This document shows positions 24,119 to 35,700 of a stretch of 64,000 nucleotides of DNA, one piece after another. The stretch's first letter is position 1. Every line of letters starts with the position of its first letter. The stretch is from Todiramphus chloris collaris (lineage: Eukaryota; Chordata; Aves; Coraciiformes; Alcedinidae): contig JANVCC010000018.1 in the NCBI GenBank assembly GCA_025345505.1, forward strand, positions 12,716,231-12,780,230. The letters are read 5' to 3'. Both the position numbers and the translations under genes were made by a program. The notes beneath the pieces were generated by a model. The model had not been told where the DNA came from. It made no database searches and saw only the letters and a list, made by a program, of their open reading frames with translations.

Positions 24119-24154
<36 letters not shown>
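24119..24154. repeat. 36-base poly(T) run
   Basis: An uninterrupted T36 run. I looked for a retrocopy with its poly(A) on the minus strand and saw no AATAAA-type signal or coding trace next to it. Confidence 0.9.
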
Positions 24155-24156
<2 letters not shown>

Positions 24157-24324
24157 CTTATAGATGACAATGCCTGGAGTCCCAGACACAGAGCTGAAAG
24201 TAAATACAGGTCATTTTGATGAGGAAAAATGAGGGAAGAAAGGAGAGAGCAAAAGTAGACAATTAATTTCTTCCCTCATAAAATAAAAAAACATTAAATT
24301 TACATTCCCTACAATGTCCACTTC

Positions 24325-24361
24325 AAAACAAAACAAAACAAAACAAAACAAAACAAAACAG
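24325..24361. repeat. (AAAAC)n microsatellite
   Basis: About seven copies of the pentamer AAAAC/CAAAA. Confidence 0.9.
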
Positions 24362-26852
24362 AAAAAATCATCCCAATAAACAAATCCTAAACTAGGAGTT
24401 TGTCATGGTTATTTTAACATATGCTCACTGACAATAAAAATAGTCTATGAGGTTAGTAGGCCCTATCTCACTAGGAAATGAGCATCCTCAAATGGCTGAC
24501 TGAATTGCCACATGAGGAGTAATGCACTTGACTTAATGTAGATACTTACGGTAGACTTTTACATCTGAGCTAGCCACTCTGGAGTCTCTGTGTTAACAGA
24601 ACAATTATTTGTGACAATAATTGGTCTTGCATGATATTAATGTGACTTGGTATTAAATCTTTTTGTTCTGCCAGTGAATATACTTTGTACCTGGCTTACA
24701 GTAAGAATCACTTAGAAATGAGAATGCTGTATGGTTCTTTCTCTTCATTCATTTTAAAACATCTTGAACTAAGTAACCCCATATGATCTACAAATGAAGT
24801 CTTAACTATGAAAAGGAACATCTTAATGGGATCTAATTATTTAGAGAGCTCATTGAATTTCTGCCCCTTTTAGCCTGTGAGAAAATTTCCTTTTTTAAAA
24901 TGTAACCTTTTTATTGATGATTTTTGATGCAATGTCTGTGTTATTATGGGCCATAATCATGTCATTTCATTATGTCATTTTCAACTGGAATAATGAAACA
25001 CCCATTGGAAATGCTAGGCACAAAGAGCAGGGCTGACTTTCTTCTGCACTGCTGGAGACAGATGCTTAGGGCTGTCCTCAGATCAGACCTAAACCTTTTC
25101 CATTTTATGCTTTCCTGTCTCTTCTTTAAGGCTGTTAAAGCTTACTCTTGACTTTCTGATCTTTTTAATTTTGTCAAAATAAGTCAGTTTTATTTAGTGG
25201 AAGAAATCATCTTATGTGCCTTTTAAACATAGGAGAACCATTTTTCAAATGGTAGCACTAAGAGAAAGCCACAGCAATTTGAAAGTCTCGTAATTCCATG
25301 CACAGAGTAAAGGTCAACACTTTCATATCTGAGTGCCTATCATTAGAACTTTGGAGTACAAACCACTGATTCCTGGTTTTACCTCACGATAAGAAAACAG
25401 CTAGCTCCAATTAGACAGGAGAATCTGGATGCAAAAACTCTAAGCCGACTAAGTAATTATTTTTCTCTCATGACACAATATTCTGAAAATTTCATGTTTC
25501 CTTTGTCTAGCCCACATTTTTATTAAGAAAATAAAAAATTGGATGAATACAGTTCAATAATAGCCAACAAACTTTTCAAAGATAAATACCAATGTTAGTG
25601 TTTATTTTTGAAAGTACATTAAAGTTCAGATAAGGAATGTAAAAGATCTGAATATTATGCAATTTATTTGGATTTAATTCCATTAATCATACTTACACTT
25701 TCATTGGCCAAAATAGTGGGCAGATATACAGATTTTTCATAAACTGGAAATTAATGGAAACCTCAGATGATTATCTGAAATATAGACATTTACATTTTGC
25801 CAGATTAATTCCACTTAAAGTGACCTGATTTTATGTATTTTCCTCTAGTGTGAGTCTCACTTCAGGATAAACTATTCTTCAGATAATAAAAAATACTACA
25901 GTTCACTTGTATCACTTGTATCAGATCTTAATGTATAAAGAAAAAAATATTCTTCATTGAAAAAAAGTATGATCTAAACAGAGGATTAAATACCATGGTC
26001 TGAGATGGAATCAGTGGCCTGGAGCAACTACATCAAAGAAGTCTTTGTGCTTCCTTATCAATTTGTCTTAACAACATACAAACCAAAATGAAAGCATTAT
26101 TTATATTGCCTTTATCAACCAGTAATGTGCTAACTGGGAGTAAAAATAATTTCAGGAGGAGCAATGCCTAATGCAACTTTTGTAGAAGAGATGCTACATA
26201 CCCTCTCATTTCAATGCAAGAATTTATTGATCATATTTTTTTGGATGGAAATGCACTGTACTTTTCATTCTTTAGCAATATTTACAAACAAGAATTTTAA
26301 TGGACTTTCACTTTGTGTGAGCAGCTGTCAGAGAAACTGAATGTACATCTCGTGTTTATCAAGGAATTAAAACTCTCGTCAAGCAGGAATCCAACAGGAT
26401 GCTCACAAGAAATGTTTGTGTAGGTGAAAAAACAAAAGGAGAGATTGGTTTTCTTTGCAGTGTATTGGAACTGTTGTTTATTTTTTTCCACCTCCAACTT
26501 CTAAAACCAGAGTAAGAGGAAAAAGTGTGTCTCAGATATTTATTCAGCTGTCCAAATTTTGTTGTTTAATTTTCTGATAGGCATTACAGAAATACAAATC
26601 TTTGAGATGGGCTTAAATGAAGAGAGATAAGTAGAGGTTAAAGGCAAACATAAGGATTGTATTCAGTATGTAAGGAACGACATCAAAGTAAAAAAGTAGA
26701 TATTGGATGATAATGGATTATGAGCTGAGAATATTGGTGGACTATACAGTTGCAATAATAAAAACTAAGAAAATTATGTGAGATAATTGGAGTTTTTCAG
26801 AACTACAGAGAAAGATGGGAAGATTACTGTGGCTGTTACATTAATAAGCATC

Positions 26853-26925
26853 TTGAGCTGTGGGGCTGAACCACATGATCTCAAGAGTTCCCTTACAACC
26901 TGAATGATTTTCTTTTTCTCTGTTT
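26853..26925 (+). mobile_element. Short CR1 tail remnant
   Basis: The stretch GGGGCTGAACCACATGATCT followed by AGTTCCCTTACAACCTGAA and TGATTTTC matches the CR1 3' end (the part just before the octamer tail) with several substitutions. Only about 70 bp remain. Confidence 0.55.
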
Positions 26926-28571
26926 CTGTATTCTCCATTTTTTCTTGGTAAGTTTAATGGTAATAATTATTTAAAGTATATATAAAATTCACTGTATCAT
27001 TTAAAAAATATTCTTAAATGAGAAGTTTTGTTTTGTTTTTTTGGGGTTTTTTTGTTGTTTTTTTTTTTTTTTTTACCATGGACTCTTTTTACTTAATTAG
27101 ATATCTTCTTTTTCATGAAATTTTATCAAACATAGAGGCTGCATGCCCTGGTGCTGATAGCAGCTAATATGTTCCCTTGGTATGCTGTAAAATGATGAGA
27201 AATTTCTACTTAAAGGAATAATCTCTTCTGTTCCATCCTCCAAGATACAGAAAGAGCTGATGATAACTGCTGTTGCCGTGGGTCAGCACCTATGAGGTTT
27301 GAACATGCCTTTTGACATGAACTCTTTCATCAGTGATCTGAGTACTTTTGCCCTATCACAGCACCATATTTTTGAATGCATCATCTAAAGCACAGAAGCG
27401 ACCTGTTATCTCTGGTCTATATCTACTTGGCATTCCAAAGGAAGATTTTATTTTAAAGTATACTTCTATCATATTGCCCTGCATAACCTCATATTCAATG
27501 AAGAAAATGCAATGGAATTTGGCATTGCTTGTAGACATATGATTCAATCATACTAAATTACTTGTGGGTAATTTGAGAACTTTGGATAGTGTAATACAGT
27601 ATATGAATGTGATTAGTTTAACCTGGAGAACCCCATTAATAATACACAATAAGTGCTTCTTCTGCTTTTACGACTTTGTGGCATGTTTGAAGGGCCTGTT
27701 AATGTTGCTCTAATGTAATTTTGAATATGATTAAGCTTTCTCAATATTCTAAGATGAATATAAAAAAGATATTTTTTTTTCTAATCCTAACAAATAACAA
27801 ATCTGATACATGGTAATTCTATTGTGCACCAGTCAAAGCTGATGGATATTAGACCGAACTAAATATTTTAAAATATCTATTCAGATTATTTTAGGTATCT
27901 TCAGATTCATTGCACAGATGTAATCTTCTCTGAAGTGTCTTACCAGGCAGTCATCTTGTGACTCTTCTATGAGTAATATTTTAAAAATCTTTCTTTCTCT
28001 GCCAAATTAATCAAGCTACAAATGTGCTGTTTAAGAAGCTCACAACTTAGTGATATATGCTGTGACTTCTAAATATTTGTGACTTTCAGCAGGGTTATTC
28101 TAGAACAAAAACGATGAGGACTACATAAAGGAATGTCAGTATTTCACCGTAGTAATTTCAGAAAAATCAGTTCTGTTGTTTCAAGAAGAGTTGGACAGTT
28201 TGGCAGAAGTTAACTTTGAACTGGTTTCAGTGGAAGTATCCATAGGGTCAAGTATTTTAAGATAAGAAATAACCACTATAGCAATGTAGCCTGCCTGAAC
28301 TCAAGCAGAATTCAGGCTATAACATTTCAAAAGGTACTTCCTACAGTTGAGAAAATTAGTTTTCTCTGTTCCACATGTGAATATCACCAAGACAAAAAAC
28401 TTGTGCTTATGTCTGACTTGACACTAGGTTTGCAGTATTGTTACTTATTTTTTGAAATCCTATTATGAGGTAAAATATGCTTACATTCAAACAGAATAAA
28501 TTGATAAAGTATTTTTTTTTAAAGTATATTTGATTTAATGTTCTGAATACTTCTGAATATTATTTTTTTCT
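26926..28571. other. AT-rich unique DNA, no gene seen
   Basis: No gene or clear repeat. There is a T run at about 27058-27074. The overlapping frames at 27348-27542 and 27356-27547 are mirror images of one stretch and have no domain. Confidence 0.55.
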
Positions 28572-30122
28572 TGGAAGTCACCATGCTGCTAGAAAACTAT
28601 GACATGGTTGCCATTACTGAAACTTGGTGGGATAAATCTCATGGCTGGAATGTATCTATCAGTGACTACAAGCCATTCAGAAGGGACAGGTGAGGTGGAG
28701 ACTTTGCCGTCTACATTAAGAAAAGGCTGAGGTGTGAAGAGCTGTCTCTGAAGTATAGACATGAGCAGGTCAAAAGCTTATTGGTATGTATTAGAGACTG
28801 AGGCAACAAGGAGAATCTTGTGCTTGGTGTGTACGTCAGGATTCCCAATAAAGAGAACCTATTGTCAGTCTTCTTTCTCCAGCTACATGAGGTTTTGTGG
28901 TCACAGAGTCTCATCCTGCTGGGGGGATTTCAACCATCCTGACACCTGCTGAGAAAGTAGGAAGGTGAACTATAGGCAATCCAGGATACTTCTGGAATGC
29001 ATGGAGGATAACTTACTAAGCCAGGTAAGAGATAGTCTTACCAGGGGAGATGCAATACTGGACCTGTGGTCATCAGAGAAAGGGATCTTATCGGTGACAA
29101 CAAGATTGGAGGCAGCCTGGGCTGCAGTGGCCACACACTGGCAGAGATCACAGTCCTGAGGTTATAGATCAGGTGAAGAGTAAAGTCAGGACACTAAATG
29201 TCAGGAAAGGAAACTTCTGGCTCTTCAAGGAGGTAGGCTATGGGTCTCTTATGGACAAGGGAGCAGAACGGAGCTGGCAGATCTTCAAGGATACTTTCCA
29301 TAGAGCACAAGAGCTCTCAATCCCCAGGTTTTTAACAAGGAAGGCAAGAGATCAGCATGGCTGAGTTGAGACCTGCTGGTCAAACTAAGGGACAAGAAAG
29401 AACTGCACAGGCAGAGGAAGCAATGACAGGTGTTCTGAAGAAGTATAGTGACACTGACTCATTGTGTAGGGGTGGGGTCAGGAAGGCCAAGGTGTGGTTG
29501 GAGCTGAACTTGACAAGGGATGCAAATAATAATAAAGGCTTCTACAGGTATGTCAATCAGAAAAGGAAGGTTAAAAAAACTTACACCCTCTGATGAGAAA
29601 GACTGGTAAGCTGGTAGAAACAGATGAGGAGAAGGCTGAGGTACTCAACAATTTTGCCTCAGTTTTCACTGGCAGTCTTATCTTCCCACAGCTTCTGAAT
29701 CTATGGACAACAAGACAGGGACTAGGGATGCAAACCCTCTCCCACTGTAAAAGAAGATCAGGTTCATGACCACTCAGGTTCATGACCACTTGAGGAACCT
29801 GAACATATGTAAGTCCATGGGACCTGAAAAGATAGAGACCTTTTAGCAGGGTTTGTTGCAAAGGGACAAGGAGTAATGGTTTTAAACTTAAAGAGAGTAG
29901 ATTCTGACTAGATAGAAAGAAGAAATTCTTTACAATAAGGGTGATGAAACATTGGCACAGGTTGCCCAAAGAGGTGAAAATATTCAAGATCAAGTTGGAC
30001 ATTGCTCTGAGCAACCTGATCTAGTTAAAGATGTGCCTACTTATTGCAAGGGGTGTTAGAATCGATGACTTATAAAGTTCCCTTCCAATGCAAAGTATTC
30101 TATGATTCTATGATTCTATGAT
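28572..30122 (+). mobile_element. CR1 LINE, endonuclease region joined to the 3' end (internal deletion)
   Basis: It starts in the ORF2 endonuclease (AITETWWDKSHGWN near 28610) and continues through degenerate endonuclease and linker sequence to KSMGPE at about 29812-29830. There it jumps to the 3' terminal region (GGGACAAGGAGTAATGG and on), so the reverse-transcriptase core is absent. A 16-bp tandem duplication (CAGGTTCATGACCACT at 29759-29774 and 29775-29790) lies about 35 bp before the junction. The tail is three octamer copies ending near 30122. Its 3' end (TCCCTTCCAATGCAAAG) belongs to a different tail type from the neighbouring copy. Confidence 0.88.
28580..29830 (+). pseudogene. CR1 ORF2 endonuclease relic
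   Basis: Plus-strand phases show the endonuclease motif ITETWWD, then YKPFRRDR followed by a TGA, then EELSLKYRHEQVKSLLV, and later VNQKRKVKKTYT and EEKAEVLN-like linker sequence. Several stops and frameshifts break it. The catalytic GDLN block is not intact (the region near 28920 reads GDFNHPDTC in one phase). No activity is expected. Confidence 0.8.
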
Positions 30123-30382
30123 TTTTATCTTGTATGGAGACAGTCTATATTGCAGAGATCAGACATTGTAGTACTGGTCCCCATGATATGAGTCCTGTGT
30201 TTCAAGTTGTTGTCCTTGCCAGGGGCAGGACTCAAGAAAGCATTCTATCTACAAAATACACAAATGGTGTAAGTGTGGGATTGTACAGGTTATTTCTTTA
30301 CACACTGATACTGGAGTTTCTTCCATACATGGTTTGTCTTTTAAAGGGAAAAGCTAAAATAGAATTCTTACCCTAAACCTTG
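30123..30382. other. Short unique spacer between two CR1 copies
   Basis: About 260 bp of non-CR1 sequence. No gene is supported; the 80-residue frame at 30134-30376 has no domain. Confidence 0.5.
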
Positions 30383-31188
30383 ACATGCGCCAAGACCAAT
30401 TGGGTGAATTTCAATAAGGCCAAATGCTGGGTTCTGCACTTTGGCCACAGCAACCCCAGGCAATGCTACAAGCTTGAGGAAGAGTGGCTGGAAAGCTGCT
30501 CAGCAGAGAGGGACCTGGAGGTGTTGATTGCTAGGAGGCTTAATGTGAGACAGCAATGTGCCCATTTGGCCAAGAAGGCCAACAGCATCCTGGCCTGTAT
30601 CAGGAATAGTGTGAACAGTACGACCAGGGAAGTGATTCTACCCCTGTACTCAGCACTGATGAGGCCGCATCTCAAATACTGTGTTCAGTTTTGGGGCCCT
30701 CACTACCAGGACACTGAGGTGCAGGAGCGTGTCCAAAGAAAGGCAACAAAGCTGGCAAAGGGCTTGGAGCACATGTCTGATGAGGAGCATCTAGGAGAGC
30801 TGGGGTTGTTTGTTTAGCCTGGAGAAAAGAAGGCTCAGGGGATACCTCATTGGTCTCTACAACTATGTGGAAGGAGGTTGTAGAGAGGTGGGGGTCGGTC
30901 TGTTCAACCAAGTAACAACTGATAGGACAAGAGGAAATGTTCTTAAGTTGCACCAAGGGAAATTTATAATGTATATTAGGAAGAATTTCTTTACTGAACG
31001 GGTTATCAGGTACTGGAACAGGCTGACCAGGGCAGTGGTGGAGTCTCTATCCCTGGAGGTATTTAAGAGTCATGTAGATGTAGTGCTTCTGGAAATGGTT
31101 TTGTCAAGTTCTTCTCAGTTAGGTTAATGATTGGACTTGATGATCTTAAGGTCTTTTCTAATCTAGGAAATTCTGTGATTCTGTGAAA
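30383..31188 (+). mobile_element. CR1 LINE, 5'-truncated, C-terminal ORF2 and tail
   Basis: It begins within ORF2 after the reverse-transcriptase active site ([20 protein letters not shown]) and runs through [34 protein letters not shown] and LGELGLF to the end block. A 4-base duplication (GTTTGTTT near 30809-30816) shifts the phase, so the frame at 30380-30817 ends early and continues at 30810-31127 in another phase ([18 protein letters not shown]). It ends in octamer-like ATTCTGTGATTCTGTGA. It belongs to the GGACTTGATGATC tail type. Confidence 0.93.
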
Positions 31189-31734
31189 TAGTTTGGGAAT
31201 TCTTCTAAAATTACTTAAACATTTGTATGACTATGCAGTTAAACAACCTGATGCAAAAAAGAGAAATGTAAGGCAAAAAGTATGTCTTCAGAATTCTAAA
31301 GACTCTTAAAAAACCCTTGTGAAGTAAAGATACAAAGAATGAATAAAAACATCATCTTTTATACAGCATTATGGAAATATAGAGGAGAAGGCAAGACACT
31401 ATGGGAAACAAAGTAACAAAAAAACAAACCCGATCACATTGGCCTTATTAAACCAGACTGATGTTAATCTACCTCAATATTCCACAGTGATAAGTAGTAT
31501 ACTCAAACAGAAAAGGATAAGAGTAAGTATAAAATGATACGTTTCTCTCCCAATTTCCTCCAATTTATGTTTCATGGAATTCCTGAGCCAAAGGCCATGT
31601 TTTGTATTTAATAGCCCCGAGCAAAGTTTTATTTCTTTAATTTATCCAGATGTTTTTTGAGCTCACATACTGTGGAGAATACACAATATTCTCATTAGTT
31701 ATCTTTAGTTATATTCCAACTGAATCCAAGAAAA
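31189..31734. other. Unique spacer, no gene seen
   Basis: AT-rich sequence between two CR1 copies; nothing recognisable. Confidence 0.55.
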
Positions 31735-32725
31735 TAAAGTTCTGGTGTTCCCCAGGGGTCAGTACTGGGTCCGGTCTTATTCAACATCTTCATCAATGAC
31801 CTGGATGAAGGGATAGAGTGTACCCTCAGCAAGTTTGCTGATGATACAAATCTGGGAGGAGTGGCTGATACACCGGAAGGCTGTGATACCATCCAGCAAG
31901 TTCTGAACAGACTGGAAAGCTGGGCAAAGGGGAACCTAATGAAGTTCAAAAAAGATAAGTTTAAAGACCTACACCTGGAGAGGAATAACACCATGTACCG
32001 GTACAGGTTAGGGGTAGACCCACTGGAAAGCAGTCCCATGGAGAGGGACCTTGGCATCCTGGTGGACAATAAATTATCCATGGAACAGCAATGTGACCTT
32101 GTGGCCAGGAGATCCAATGGTATCCTGGGGTGCATAAAGAAGAGTGTGGTCAGCAGGTCGATGGAGGTTCTCCTCCCCCTCTACTCTGCACTACTGAGAC
32201 CACATCTGGAGTATTGTGTTCAGTTCTGGTCTCCCAAGTTCAAGAGGTACAGGGAAATACTACAGAGAGTTCAACAGAGAGCTACAAAGATGATGAAGGG
32301 ACTGGAACATCTCTCTTATGAGGAAAGGCTGAGAGCTCTGAGGCTGTTTAGTCTGGAAAAGAGAAGACTGAGAGGGGATCTTATCAATGTTTAAAATACC
32401 TGAAGGATGGGTGTCGAGTAGAAGGGACCAGTCTCTTTTCATTGATGCCCTGTGACAGGACAAGAGGCAATGGTAGCAAGGTGAAACACGGGAAGTTCCG
32501 TTTCAACATAAGGGAAAACTCCATTAGTGTGAGAGTGACAGAGCACTGGCACAGGCTGCCCAGAGAGGTTGTGGAGTCTCCGTCTCTACAGACTTTCAAG
32601 ACCTGCTTGGATGTGTTCCTGTGTAGCCTGCCCTGTGTGTTGCTGTGCTGGCAGGAGGGGCTGGACTTGATGATCTTTGTAGGTGCCTTCCAACCCCTAC
32701 CATTCTATGAATCTATGAAATATAC
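31735..32725 (+). mobile_element. CR1 LINE, 5'-truncated at GVPQGS, ORF2 C-terminus and tail
   Basis: It starts at the [10 protein letters not shown] block and reads [20 protein letters not shown] with the catalytic Asp pair near 31838-31843, then [20 protein letters not shown] and onward to [12 protein letters not shown] 1-base deletion at about 32392 moves the frame to 32442-32738 ([20 protein letters not shown]). The tail is ACCATTCTATGAATCTATGA. This is the same tail type (CCTTCCAACCCCTA) as the near-full-length copy at 48-52 kb and is fairly little diverged. Confidence 0.94.
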
Positions 32726-35700
32726 AACATCAGTATAAGTCTAATATAAATTTCACTGAAATCAAAGTTTTGCATCAATTTAATGGAATATGGAACATTA
32801 ATCTGCTGCCATTCTTGGTGTTTGCTGGCACTCTACCTTGGCTTTGTTGAACTACAGAGATTCAAGGCCAGTCCATTAAAATGTTCACTCCAAAGAGAAA
32901 GGTGAGATGAGCATAAATATTTTTGAAAGGTACATTATATCTATTTTCAGAGAACAGCAGGTCAGTTTGAGGGCAAACACCACCTCTTCACACCCTCACC
33001 CACACCATCTTCCACTTCGGTAAAATCTGTAAACTGCCACTAACAAAGTTCACAACTCAAAACTAACTCAAAAATTGATCTTACATCATGAGATTAAGCA
33101 GAAGTTTCAACTCACTCAAAAGAAGCAGCCTCAAGCCTTGAATTTTCCTGTACATGTGCTATTCTCCATTTGTAAAGTCCAAATACTATATGAAAGACTG
33201 TCAGATGTTCTCTAACTTAGGACTTTTTGATTATGATTTTGAAAGCCTTACTTTTATACATCAAATGTTTTCCAAATAATTCCAGGAATATATCCCTTTC
33301 TAAAGTTGTGAGGTATACTGTGAAAATTTCAGAAAAAAATGCTTATCATATACATGGTGAAAAAAAAAAGATGTAATTTTGTAGAAGAAATAAACACAAA
33401 TCCACTGCTTAAATTTCACCTTAACTTTTACGTATTCTGCTTTACATTATTTTTTATATTACTTCGTAAAGAATTTTCAGATGTTTTCATTTACCAACTT
33501 TTACTTGATTTTCTAGAGACAATTTGTTTTTTTTTTTTTAATTTTTTTTTTTTTTATTTGCTGATTTCTTACAGCTTTTATTTTCTTTTAACAGAACTGT
33601 GCTAGTTTCATCCAAGCTTTCATTAGATAGTTCCTGGTCAATATAAATGAAATCAAGAATCTTTACCCTTCTGAAGGGATGTGTGTCGTTACTGGTATCA
33701 CTGAACACAGCTTGAGATATTTATTGAGGTGGGGTATTGAGAGTTGAACAAATATCTGTAACTACAGACAAATTTGGATTTTCAATATTACAGGTCCTAG
33801 CAATTTCTCTATTAGGTACCCTGTCAAGGATTTTTTTTCTCTTTCTTTCTTTTTTTTTCTTTTTTTTTTTAACTGAAAGGACCATGTGCTGCGATGTGAA
33901 ATGAAATTGGTTTTATTTGTTTATTTAATCAGCTGTAATATTTCGTTAATCTTAATATATTTACAAGTAAACTACAGACAAGAAGCAAAACACTTTTGTC
34001 AAAAATAGGAAATGGAAACCAGTATTTGGCTTTCTAACTGAAATTTCTGTTTAGAGAAAAAAAAATCTTTATTCAGTTAAAACCTGTATATATGTGAAAA
34101 ATTATGACTGGTTCTAAACCATACCAAAATCTTGAGCTCTTTTGAATTCAATTACGTAGATAAAATGTTAGTTAGTGTGAAAATATAGACATAGAAATAG
34201 TGTGTTTATTGTCACAAATAATATAACACCATCTCTGACCTGTTGCTCATTTAATCATTGTACAATACCATTTATAAATGTTAGATAACAAAGTGTGTAA
34301 CACAGATTCCTCTGGGACTCCTTCCTTTATTTATTCCAACACTTGATTTCTGAAGAATTTAGCAGTGCACAGGAGGACCTTCCTTCTTATCTCACAACAC
34401 TTTAGTTTCTTTAAAAACTTTTGGTGAGCAACTTCACTGAATATCTGTTAGACATCCAAATAAACTACTGTCTTTGTTGCTGCCTCCATAATCTAAAAAT
34501 TTGCTGAGACTTGCCTATTATATAATATTTATCTACTGATTCACTCATTATGTTTATTATAATTATCTACATTTACTTGTCACATACAGAAGATTAACAT
34601 ATTAATCTATAGTTTCCTGGATCTTCCTTGATTTTACTTAAAAAGTAAAGTGAAATAAACACATTAGGTACTAGGCTAAGTATTAATGGCCTCGCCATTC
34701 CTGGTAAATTCCTGGTAAAATGCTGTGGTTGGGTGGCAGTTGTCTATCAGGAGGAAGTCTTGGCCTTTGTTGCTCCCTGAAGTGGAATGATTCTTAAGTT
34801 GTTGTCCTCCAAAGTCCCCCTTTTTTACCCTTATGCTTTTATAATTTATCATGTTAATGTTTTTACTCTTAAAAATTTGAATTGCTAGCTGCCCTTGCTT
34901 CAGCTCTTTACTCTAATCACAGTCTTATCTTCCTTGTTTTGCATGGCCCAAATCTATATATCTAACAGATGAAACTTATCACTTAGTTATTTTCTCAGAA
35001 ATCTGAACCAAAAGTAAGCAGTGACATTGTATCACAAGTAGGCATTGGATCACAGTCAGCTGAGGAGACAGCTAAGAGAAGAGTCACATATGGGAAGGAA
35101 TGATGTTGCATAATAGCAGAGGAACAGGCAGCTGTGGAGTGGAAGAAAGACATTGAAGTACAGAGGTCATAAGCTAACATTGGTACTTAGACCTCCTTCA
35201 TTGAGGTTCTGACATGAATCTCTTTTTTCTTCATTTGTCTCATATGAGGTATTTCTGGTCTCCAAACTCATTCATTCCAGACAGTCAGAAGAGGTACTTC
35301 TCATATTGAACACTCTCAGAATACTAACTGCTTGGTTAAAGTGCTATTTCAAACTGAACACCTCTTCTAATGGATGGGGGTTGTTACAATTCTTGTCAGT
35401 AAAACTGGGTATATAGACATCCCCATTGAACAGACTTGGCCAGAAACAGCTAGCTTTATGATATCAGACAGAATCTGTGCACTGGATGGAAATGGATGCA
35501 CAGATCGCCACACGTTGTCTTTAAACAATGGGGAAACAAGATATTGGTGGTCATTCATGACAAGGTCAGAGAAAAAAAAAGTGATGTCAACTCAATCCTG
35601 AGAGGAAGATTTTAAAATGAACAGAAGTTTTTTATTAGCTGGAAAGTCACACCAGCTCTACATTTAATTTAGCTATTACAGTTGATAGTAGTAAATAGCT

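Larger units (their letters stand above)
21152..26852. other. Long AT-rich unique stretch, no gene seen
   Basis: About 5.7 kb with no recognisable gene, RNA or dispersed repeat. It holds T36 at 24119-24154 and (AAAAC)n at about 24325-24361. The small frames (21296-21529, 21629-21913, 22102-22284, 22562-22774, 26297-26497) show no domain. Confidence 0.55.

Noticed and set aside
24119..24200. T36 run as the poly(A) of a minus-strand retrocopy
   Set aside because: No poly(A) signal or coding trace upstream of the run on that strand.
35367..35601. Overlapping 63- and 75-residue frames on opposite strands
   Set aside because: Neither has a domain; such mirrored frames are common by chance.
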